Source of the DNA: an uncultured Candidatus Saccharibacteria bacterium
Lineage (GTDB): Bacteria > Patescibacteriota > Saccharimonadia > Saccharimonadales > Saccharimonadaceae
Assembly: GCA_937976315.1 (NCBI GenBank)
Contig: CALJRR010000058.1
Span: 1 to 14,901, forward strand
Direction of reading: 5' to 3'
DNA: 14,901 nt
Part shown: piece by piece, positions 1 through 5,944 of the stretch
Layout: every line of letters starts with the position of its first letter
Position numbering within the stretch: the stretch's first letter is position 1
Program-made: the position numbers and the translations under genes
The notes under the pieces: model-generated
Told to the model about the DNA's origin: nothing
Databases searched by the model: none
What the model saw: only the letters and a program-made list of their open reading frames with translations

Positions 1-55
1 TCGTCACGACGCCGACAGAGTAGCACGCGAATTGATGCGGATTTATTTTGCGTAA
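1..55 (+). repeat. Left copy of a 55-bp perfect direct repeat
   Basis: Bases 1-55 are identical to 5812-5866, and identity stops at the base after the TAA stop codon (g at 56, t at 5867). The repeat may extend further left, outside the window. It is the 3' end of a gene, the kind of place where integrating elements often insert and leave a restored gene end. It bounds the six-gene accessory island. Confidence 0.93.
2..55 (+). CDS. 3' end of an unidentified gene (last 17 codons plus stop)
   Basis: The window opens inside a coding sequence whose last residues read RHDADRVARELMRIYFA before a TAA stop at 53-55. The frame is set by the identical stretch at 5812-5866, which ends a longer open frame there. 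The bulk of the gene lies upstream of the window, so its function cannot be read. The tail is basic and helical-looking. I do not recognise the family. It presumably is the intact copy whose 3' end was duplicated on the other side of the island, but this is inference because the upstream part is not visible. Confidence 0.6.
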   Translation, partial: RHDADRVARELMRIYFA

Positions 56-72
56 GACGATTGAGCGTCTTA
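53..72 (+). terminator. Weak hairpin directly behind the upstream gene's stop
   Basis: TAAGACG (53-59) and CGTCTTA (66-72) form a perfect 7-bp stem around a 6-base loop, starting at the stop codon of the upstream gene. The hairpin is followed by an A/T-rich stretch rather than a run of T, so it is at best a weak terminator or an mRNA 3' end. It separates the upstream gene from the island operon. Confidence 0.35.
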
Positions 73-88
73 AAATATTGGCCAAGTA

Positions 89-125
89 TAGTATATACTA
101 CAAATTCCGGCCGTTATAGTATAAT
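89..125 (+). promoter_or_regulatory. Putative promoter and palindromic operator of the island operon
   Basis: Two overlapping -10-like hexamers, TATAGT (115-120) and TATAAT (120-125), end 14-19 bases before the ATG at 140. No convincing -35 is seen. Just upstream is a perfect 12-bp palindrome, TAGTATATACTA (89-100), itself flanked by GGCC at 80-83 and 109-112. The arrangement suits a dimeric regulator acting on the operon. The promoter assignment rests on the -10 match alone. Confidence 0.45.
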
Positions 126-139
126 TGAGATAGTCTATC

Positions 140-1552
140 ATGAAAGAGCCTCAGTTTTATTTTATTAACTATAAAAATTCAATCGCCGGAGTGGGGGGTG
201 TTGGCACGGTAAGTAGAGACCTCATTGAGTATTATCCTGGTGTGAGATGTATATTTTGGGATGGCACAAAAGCAATAAGAGGTTCTGACGTTGGCATTAA
301 TTTAGGGAATGGTGTAAATCATGGCGAAGTCCATTTATTGTTTTTCAAGAAATATCTATGGTCATTACTGCACGGCATAGAGTGTAAAATTAGCGATAAA
401 CAACTTAATATAGCCAGGCGGGATTTACGCAAGCAGGTGGCGGTGCTTGTTAACAAGATAGTGCAAGAAATAGGAACGAAAAACAATAGTTTTAATGGTG
501 ATATATTTTGGATAAACGATTATACAGCACTGCCTTTGGTACGAGAATTAAGAGATCATTATGAAAGAGCTACGATAGTATTTAGTTTTAGAACCCCTTT
601 TGGTAGGGAAGGTTTTTACCCTAACATACAACAACCAGACGTTGGCATGTTTGTTGACTTGCTAAATTCTGATCTAATTACCTTTCATAGAAGGTGTGAT
701 ATGTTAACATATATTAAATTTTTAGAAGAAAATGCGACTGGCGTTATTGATAAAACCAGGGCGGTCGATGATTTTAGTATTTTGATATTGACCAAGGATG
801 GTCATACTGTAGAACTTCTTGTTGTGCCAATGGGTAATAATCTACAGTATCGTCAGAGCCTTGCATATACAAAAGAGGCTCGTGAGATTGTTAAGAAAAT
901 ACGAAGTGACCATAAAGGCAAGAAGATAATTACTAGTATTAGTAGATTTGAACAAACAAAAGGGGTGGAGTACGAGATTGATTTAGTTAATACTCTAATA
1001 AAGAAACATCCTGAGTTGAAGGATAAATTTGTATTTATGCGATATACGTACAGATCTAAAAAGAAGATTGATGACTATGAATATAGTGCTTTGCATGACA
1101 GGGTATTAAAAGGAGTGGAAAATATAAATCGTAAATACGGAGGAAAATCGTGGACTCCTATCATATATAGCAATGAGCACAAGCTAACCGACCAGGAGGT
1201 TACTGCTGTATTGCAAGCTTCAGACATTGTAATTGTAGCTTCTGTTGCGGATGGATTTAATCATTTAGCGCTTGAGGCAATCCATAGTCAAACGCAGGAA
1301 ATGCCAAAGGTTCAATTATTGCTTAGTAATATAGGTGCAACTGATTATATAAAAGGATATAACCGATTGAAGCTCAGTCTTGAGGATGATGTTGAAATTC
1401 TTTATAAGGCGCTTGTACGATCGGAGAAGGAAGTCAACGTCTCGTACAAGGAGCTTAGAAGCTCGGCTAGTAGGCTTTCCTCTAGGAGTTGGCTCGATAC
1501 GATCATATCCAGAGCGCAAATAATATCAGAGTCTAAAGGAGGAAAAAGATGA
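140..1552 (+). CDS. GT20-family (trehalose-6-phosphate synthase-like) glycosyltransferase
   Basis: This 470-residue protein keeps the GT-B landmarks of OtsA-type synthases, which join an NDP-sugar to a sugar phosphate or a related acceptor. Visible are a glycine-rich N-terminal loop (AGVGGVGTVSRDL, near residues 16-28), WINDY (124-128, matching the HDY region), SRFEQTKG (268-275, where R269 and K274 have the spacing of the two nucleotide-phosphate-binding residues), and DGFNHLALE (371-379), which matches the DGMNLVAKE motif. The family's FFLHIPFP segment reads FSFRTPFGR, so the usual histidine is arginine, suggesting altered donor or acceptor use. It could make trehalose phosphate, but a specialised pseudo-glycosyltransferase like those of validamycin-type pathways is equally possible. 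It heads a six-gene operon, and its stop overlaps the next start (ATGA). No strong ribosome site precedes its ATG. Confidence 0.8.
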   Translation: MKEPQFYFINYKNSIAGVGGVGTVSRDLIEYYPGVRCIFWDGTKAIRGSDVGINLGNGVNHGEVHLLFFKKYLWSLLHGIECKISDKQLNIARRDLRKQVAVLVNKIVQEIGTKNNSFNGDIFWINDYTALPLVRELRDHYERATIVFSFRTPFGREGFYPNIQQPDVGMFVDLLNSDLITFHRRCDMLTYIKFLEENATGVIDKTRAVDDFSILILTKDGHTVELLVVPMGNNLQYRQSLAYTKEAREIVKKIRSDHKGKKIITSISRFEQTKGVEYEIDLVNTLIKKHPELKDKFVFMRYTYRSKKKIDDYEYSALHDRVLKGVENINRKYGGKSWTPIIYSNEHKLTDQEVTAVLQASDIVIVASVADGFNHLALEAIHSQTQEMPKVQLLLSNIGATDYIKGYNRLKLSLEDDVEILYKALVRSEKEVNVSYKELRSSASRLSSRSWLDTIISRAQIISESKGGKR

Positions 1553-2469
1553 AGTTAGCAATAATTACCCCAGTTAATAGGTATTTAGGTTTCTCTGCGC
1601 CGATATCGCCGGTTGAGCAGTTTAATAATGCCATCAAAAACTTTAACGATGTTGAGATGGTGTATGTTGACCCTCAACGAACCTTAGTTTATGGAGATTG
1701 TCATAGCAAACCAATCCTCTACGACGACTCCGGCGAAATGTTGGAGGCTGACGTTTATTTTGCCTTTTCTCACAGCCCTTTAGATAGACAGATGACAAGA
1801 TATATAATAAAATCCCTGGAACGTACTGGCGCAAAAGTCATTAATAACTATCGGGCATTGACGGTTGCTGATGATAAGGCTCTTATGGCAATAGAATTAG
1901 CGGGATCTGGCTTGCCTATCGCTCAGTCTTTTATTGCATCAGCCCGCTCAAATTCACAGAAGATTATTGACGCCTTGAGGTGTAAGGGTGATTTTATAAT
2001 TTCAAAAACCAGTGGATTAACTGCAGGCGGTGTTGGCGTTAAGCCTGTGGTTAAAGAAATTAATCATTTAGCGCCAGAGCTATGGTCGTGCAGACTGAGC
2101 GAAAGACCAAAGGTCATACAGAATGACCTTGATGCTGGCAATAGTAAGAGAACGGTTGTTCGGACTTATGTTGTGGGGGGACGAGTAGTGGGCAGTTATA
2201 CAACAACAGGGTATGGCGTAGTTAACTGTGCTGGATTAACAAGAGAATCAAAAGCCGTGCAATATAGTCTATCGGTTGACGAGGCAAATATTGTTCTAGC
2301 TGCTGCTGCGACTGTGTATTCAAGTGGCTTTTGCAGAGTTGATTGTGTGGGCGGCAAAAACTTTTCAATTCTTGAGGTTAATCCGGTAGCCAGGATTGAT
2401 GCGTCGGATTATGGTATAGACGTGCCGTGTGCTATCATAAAATATGCGAAGGAATTATGCGTTGAATGA
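1549..2469 (+). CDS. RimK-like ATP-grasp ligase
   Basis: The 306-residue protein has the order of an ATP-grasp ligase of the RimK/LysX/glutathione-synthetase type, which activates a carboxylate as acyl-phosphate and joins it to an amine. Seen are an N-terminal Rossmann-like part, DDKALMAIELAGSGLPIAQ (about residues 107-125, the usual segment before the ATP lid), a glycine-rich lid loop (SGLTAGGVGVK, about 157-167), and the metal-binding end D265 and E276-V-N278 in FSILEVNPVAR. The start overlaps the previous stop and has AAAGGAGG at 1535-1542, six bases ahead of the ATG. In this operon it could attach an amino acid to an amino-sugar made by the neighbouring aminotransferase. The substrate is not readable from sequence. 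Confidence 0.78.
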   Translation: MKLAIITPVNRYLGFSAPISPVEQFNNAIKNFNDVEMVYVDPQRTLVYGDCHSKPILYDDSGEMLEADVYFAFSHSPLDRQMTRYIIKSLERTGAKVINNYRALTVADDKALMAIELAGSGLPIAQSFIASARSNSQKIIDALRCKGDFIISKTSGLTAGGVGVKPVVKEINHLAPELWSCRLSERPKVIQNDLDAGNSKRTVVRTYVVGGRVVGSYTTTGYGVVNCAGLTRESKAVQYSLSVDEANIVLAAAATVYSSGFCRVDCVGGKNFSILEVNPVARIDASDYGIDVPCAIIKYAKELCVE

Positions 2470-2966
2470 AAATTGACAATAGTTTTCCAACTGTTTTTTG
2501 GGGCAAAGACAAGTCGACGAAAGCTCAATTTTGTCCGTGCGAAGAGATTTTCGACTCCTCGCCTGTGACATCGTGTATGGTTTGTGTAGTTCATGAAAAT
2601 AAAATACTTCTGGCCAAGCCACCGCGTGGCTGGGGTTTGCCAGGTGGCCGTATGGAATTAGGAGAAACACCAGAAGATTGTGCGCGGCGCGAGGTGTATG
2701 AGGAAACATCCGTTGAACTAAATTCTCTAAAATTGATTGGTGCTTGGCATATTGAAAAGCTATTTCATTCTGAATATAACGGTAGATACCCTGATAGGGC
2801 ATATCAGCTGCTTTTTCTGGCTGATGTAAAACGAATAGATGATTTTGTAGCTTCGCACGAATCGTCAGCCAGGGAGTTTGTGGAATTTGATAAAGTACAA
2901 GACTATCACCATGATTTTGCTAATTTTGCTGAGATTATGAGATACATTAGGAAGTGTATAATATGA
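2466..2966 (+). CDS. NUDIX hydrolase
   Basis: The 166-residue protein contains a nearly perfect Nudix box from G61 to V83: G61, E67, then REVYEET (75-81) with the metal-binding E76, E79 and E80. The usual glycine near the end of the box is S82. Nudix enzymes hydrolyse nucleoside diphosphates linked to another moiety, such as NDP-sugars, NADH or dinucleotides. The sequence just before the box, PPRGWGLPGG, is typical of NDP-sugar and NADH hydrolases. The start overlaps the previous stop by ATGA, with AAGGA about 11 bases upstream. In the operon it may recycle or police an NDP-sugar intermediate. Family assignment is secure and the substrate is unknown. Confidence 0.9.
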   Translation: MKIDNSFPTVFWGKDKSTKAQFCPCEEIFDSSPVTSCMVCVVHENKILLAKPPRGWGLPGGRMELGETPEDCARREVYEETSVELNSLKLIGAWHIEKLFHSEYNGRYPDRAYQLLFLADVKRIDDFVASHESSAREFVEFDKVQDYHHDFANFAEIMRYIRKCII

Positions 2967-3649
2967 GTGAGCTAATTTTTATGAGACACGGTAATCATAT
3001 ACCTGACAGCGACGACAATGAACTATTTTCTGGTCTTACCAGCTCTGGGTGTGATGAGATGCGATTGATTGGCTCTAGGCTAGTGCAGCAGGAAATGAAA
3101 GCCTATACAGTCAATAATGACAGATCGCTCGGTTCGGTAGCTTTAGCGTTGGATCCTGAAATTACTAATGGTGCTCTTGCAGAAGAGGTTAGTTCTTTGG
3201 TGGGGTGTGGAAAAATAAAAGTCGATAACAGACTGCAATATCTGGAGCATGAGAACCCTGTGTTTCAAGAAGGTTTAGAGGAAGCCTTCTTTGCTGGCGA
3301 ATGTCTAAAATTTTTTGTTAAGGAGTCAGATCGTTTCTTGGGAGTTAGCACCTATTCTTGTATGGCTTCAAATATAGCGGATATTATTACTGAATATACA
3401 GACTCTTTGTTGTGCGCTCGCGAATTCTTTTACCCTTCCTTTAGGGCAAAGATGACCCACCTTAAATTAGGTGAAAAATTATCTATGCATTATGTCGATT
3501 ATTACTGTTCGGAGGTGGAATTGAATCCAGATGCGCGTATTCAGACGCAAACAGTAGAAATAAGAGGGTCAAATTATAGGCTTACCGATGAATATGGCCA
3601 CCTAGATTTTAATGACAATGATATAATAGTAATCAAGGAGGGTTTATAG
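2963..3649 (+). CDS. Histidine-phosphatase-superfamily-like protein, possibly degenerate
   Basis: The 228-residue protein begins SELIFMRHGNH, the RHG motif (8-10) of the histidine phosphatase superfamily at its expected N-terminal place, followed by FSGLTSSGCDEM, which matches the usual 'LT..G..Q' region. The later strand that normally ends in a catalytic histidine before a glycine reads FLGVSTYSCMASNIADII, with no histidine there. The protein may therefore be a binding protein or use another residue. I chose the ATG at 2963, not the GTG at 2954, because it forms an ATGA overlap with the Nudix stop and has AGGAAG upstream. A phosphatase would fit removal of phosphate from a GT20 product, but the missing histidine weakens that. 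Confidence 0.6.
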   Translation: MSELIFMRHGNHIPDSDDNELFSGLTSSGCDEMRLIGSRLVQQEMKAYTVNNDRSLGSVALALDPEITNGALAEEVSSLVGCGKIKVDNRLQYLEHENPVFQEGLEEAFFAGECLKFFVKESDRFLGVSTYSCMASNIADIITEYTDSLLCAREFFYPSFRAKMTHLKLGEKLSMHYVDYYCSEVELNPDARIQTQTVEIRGSNYRLTDEYGHLDFNDNDIIVIKEGL

Positions 3650-3652
3650 TAG

Positions 3653-4828
3653 ATGGCTAAGTTAATAGATAAAATTAAATTTAACGAGATTGAATTCCTG
3701 ATGTTCGTACTGGATGAACTTGCTGATGAATTAAGTAAAGATGGTAAGGATGTAATTAAGTTGACTCTTGGTAAGGCGCAGGAGCCTTTACATCCTAGAA
3801 TTGTGTCAGCATGGGTGGATGCCGTCAAAGATGAGAATAAAAGGAATCTTGTGTATCCAGAAGGTTTGCCAGAGTTGCGCCAAAAGATTGCTGAATGGTA
3901 TCAGAGTCTAGGGAATAATGTTAAGAAAGAAAATATCCTAATAAACACTGGCACTAGCCCATTCTTTAAGGATCTATTTAGGCTTTTAGTAGAAGAAAAT
4001 GACGAAATACTATTGCCTGAACCATACTATTCGGTGTACTATGTTTGCGCTCTGTTAACAGGAGCAAAAGTAAAGTATTATCATGTCGATCCGGCAACTC
4101 TAAAGATTGATATGGATGATTTTCGTGCAAAATACAATCCTGAGAAAACACGATTTGTAATAATGTGCAGTCCGGGTAATCCCTACGGCAATATTCTAAG
4201 CGCGAAAGACTATCAAGAAATAATTAATATTACGTCTTCTAACACATATCTTTTGTCGGATGAGATATATCGAAACACTGGATTCAGGGCAGATGTAACT
4301 TCCATTTTAGATGTAGCTACTAAAAAAGATATAAATAGCCGCATTATTATAACTAATTCTTTCTCCAAAGGCTTCAGAATGTATACTGCTCGTGTAGGTT
4401 TTGCTATTCTGCCAGATAAACTATTGTTGCCTTATCGAGTAATGTTGCAGCACGCATTATTAGCTACAAACCCCACAGAGCAATTTGCTTGTATTGAGGC
4501 ATTAAACCATCTTGATGAGGTAAAAAAATTAGCACAAATATACTCTGATCGTAACGATTATGTCGTAAAAAAGCTTGCTGGAATTGACGGCGTAAAAGTA
4601 ATTCCGGCAGAGGGTGGCTTTTATCTCGTGGTAATGTGTGGTGATTTTATGGCACAGAATAATATATTTACAAGCTTTGATTTAGCAAAAGATATTCTTG
4701 AGAAAACAGGTGTTGCTGTTGTACCTGGATCGGATTTTGGTGTTCCTAAGGGCTTGCGTATATCCTTTACACACCTTAGATTTAATGAGGCTATTGATAG
4801 ACTAAAGCAATATTTCAGTAGAACATAG
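3653..4828 (+). CDS. Class I/II PLP-dependent aminotransferase
   Basis: The 391-residue protein is a full-length fold-type I aminotransferase of the AspC/histidinol-phosphate type. The PLP lysine is K239 in NSFSKGFRMYTARVGF. N176 in SPGNPYG, D203 and Y206 in LSDEIYR, and R369 in LRISFTH fill the usual cofactor and carboxylate-binding places. Its start is set by AAGGAGGG at 3635-3642, inside the previous gene, ten bases before the ATG. Retention of the C-terminal arginine suggests it can bind an alpha-amino or alpha-keto acid, at least as amino donor. In this operon it may install an amine that the ATP-grasp enzyme then acylates, or it may make the amino acid used by that enzyme. The three-base gap to the previous gene supports co-expression. 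Confidence 0.88.
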   Translation: MAKLIDKIKFNEIEFLMFVLDELADELSKDGKDVIKLTLGKAQEPLHPRIVSAWVDAVKDENKRNLVYPEGLPELRQKIAEWYQSLGNNVKKENILINTGTSPFFKDLFRLLVEENDEILLPEPYYSVYYVCALLTGAKVKYYHVDPATLKIDMDDFRAKYNPEKTRFVIMCSPGNPYGNILSAKDYQEIINITSSNTYLLSDEIYRNTGFRADVTSILDVATKKDINSRIIITNSFSKGFRMYTARVGFAILPDKLLLPYRVMLQHALLATNPTEQFACIEALNHLDEVKKLAQIYSDRNDYVVKKLAGIDGVKVIPAEGGFYLVVMCGDFMAQNNIFTSFDLAKDILEKTGVAVVPGSDFGVPKGLRISFTHLRFNEAIDRLKQYFSRT

Positions 4829-4865
4829 GAAGATAACGTAGATTATACGATAAGAAAGGGTGAGT

Positions 4866-5645
4866 ATGAAGATAGCCATTATTGGACAAGGTTATGTGGG
4901 CAAAGCAATTAAAGAACTGGTAGAAAACCATTATGAGATAGTAACTTATGATCCTAAATTAAACCTAGACTATCCAAAAGAAGATATAGATAAATGCGAG
5001 CTTGCTATTGTCTGTGTTCCTACTCCTATGAGCGAGGACGGCACGTGCAATACGTCTATAGTAGAGCACGCTATAAATAGGCTGAACAATCCTCATATAC
5101 TAATAAAGTCAACTATACCGCCAGGAACAACGGATTACTTGCTAAATAAAACGGGTAAAAATATTTCATTCTCCCCGGAATATATTGGAGAAAGTACCTA
5201 CCTTAACCCCATACATGAAAGTATAAAGGATACGAGATTTTTCATAGTTGGAGGCAACACTGGCGAAGCTGAATATTTATTTAATATATTTGAGCCCATA
5301 CTGGGGCCGCATACTCAATATTTTCAGTGTACACCCACTGAAGCTGAGATTGTAAAGTACATGGTTAACTCTTTTCTTGCTACGAAGGTCGCGTTTGTCA
5401 ATGAATTCTACGAAATCTCGCAATTGTATGGTGTGGATTGGCATAAGGTGCGCGAGGGGTGGCTGCTTGATGAGAGAATAGGGCGATCATTCTCTAGTGT
5501 ATTTGCAAACAGCAGAGGCTTCGGAGGCAAGTGCTTGCCTAAAGATGTCAATGCTATAGTTGCTGCAAGTGAGGCTAATGGCTATATTCCAAAATTGTTG
5601 AAGCAAATACTGGATAGCAATAGCTACTTTCAGAGCAAAAAATAA
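4866..5645 (+). CDS. Short UDP-glucose/GDP-mannose dehydrogenase-family protein
   Basis: The 259-residue protein begins MKIAIIGQGYVG, a Rossmann NAD-binding loop. It continues with CVPTPMSEDG and KSTIPPGTT, both typical of UDP-sugar dehydrogenases, then K164-YMV-N168 in the central helix and the catalytic C223 in FGGKCLPKD. Family members are usually 400-450 residues. This one ends exactly where the central helical domain should end and lacks the C-terminal UDP-binding domain. Every catalytic motif is present, so it looks like a deliberate short form, not decay, and its substrate may not be a UDP-hexose. I prefer the ATG at 4866 over the GTG at 4860 because AAAGGGTGAG sits directly before it. 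It is the last gene of the island operon, after a 37-base gap. Confidence 0.82.
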   Translation: MKIAIIGQGYVGKAIKELVENHYEIVTYDPKLNLDYPKEDIDKCELAIVCVPTPMSEDGTCNTSIVEHAINRLNNPHILIKSTIPPGTTDYLLNKTGKNISFSPEYIGESTYLNPIHESIKDTRFFIVGGNTGEAEYLFNIFEPILGPHTQYFQCTPTEAEIVKYMVNSFLATKVAFVNEFYEISQLYGVDWHKVREGWLLDERIGRSFSSVFANSRGFGGKCLPKDVNAIVAASEANGYIPKLLKQILDSNSYFQSKK

Positions 5646-5653
5646 CTTTTTAG

Positions 5654-5866
5654 CCTCACATATTCTATGACGGCGAATATTTGGTCGAGTGGGATAAGGA
5701 ATTGCTGAAGAAAAAGCATTATTATGCGTCGGGCAAGCGTTTGATTGCTGATGATATGTGGGTTAACACGAACTCCAGCAGCGACCCGTTAGCGGCTCAG
5801 CGCAGCTTGATTCGTCACGACGCCGACAGAGTAGCACGCGAATTGATGCGGATTTATTTTGCGTAA
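5654..5866 (+). pseudogene. Duplicated 3' fragment of the gene that ends at position 55
   Basis: An open frame with no in-frame ATG near its beginning runs from just after a stop (5651-5653) to TAA at 5864-5866. It encodes about 70 residues, including FYDGEYLVEWDKELLKKK and the tail RHDADRVARELMRIYFA. Its last 55 bases equal bases 1-55 of the window. Its codon use is more GC-rich than the island genes and resembles the chromosomal genes downstream. It is best read as a 3' gene fragment created when the island inserted. A TTG at 5681 could start a 61-residue peptide, but no ribosome site supports it. I do not recognise the protein family. Confidence 0.7.
5812..5866 (+). repeat. Right copy of the 55-bp perfect direct repeat
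   Basis: Identical to bases 1-55 and ending at the same stop codon. It marks the right edge of the accessory island. The true left extent of the repeat is unknown because the window begins inside the left copy. Confidence 0.93.
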
Positions 5867-5894
5867 TTTATTTATTTAGACATCCTAGAGAAGC

Positions 5895-5940
5895 AACTAT
5901 ACTTGCAAAGTTTTATAGTTTGTGATATAATTCACAAGCT
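5895..5940 (+). promoter_or_regulatory. Extended -10 promoter with inverted repeats on both boxes
   Basis: TTGCAA (5903-5908), a 17-base spacer, then TGA-TATAAT (5923-5931) make a near-consensus sigma70-type promoter. Transcription would begin near 5938, about 7 bases before the ATG at 5945. An inverted repeat AACTATA (5895-5901)/TATAGTT (5914-5920) encloses the -35. A second, TTGTGA (5920-5925)/TCACAA (5932-5937), exactly frames the -10 and extends with one mismatch to 5917-5940. This suggests repressor control. Confidence 0.8.
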
Positions 5941-5944
5941 GATT

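Noticed and set aside
2954..2962. GTG start for the histidine-phosphatase-like gene
   Set aside because: The ATG at 2963 makes the same ATGA overlap as the neighbouring genes, and the family motif begins right after it.
5637..5653. A-run/T-run symmetry after the dehydrogenase gene as a terminator
   Set aside because: The arms do not pair well and contain no G-C pairs. There is no stable hairpin.
5646..5866. Reading the fragment as the missing C-terminal domain of the short sugar dehydrogenase after a frameshift
   Set aside because: The fragment shows none of the expected UDP-binding-domain motifs, and its end is a copy of a different gene's 3' end at 1-55.
5903..5944. TTG start at 5903, which would add 14 residues to the RelA/SpoT-like protein
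   Set aside because: The TTG is part of the -35 box of a strong promoter whose start site lies downstream of it. The ATG at 5945 fits the predicted transcript.
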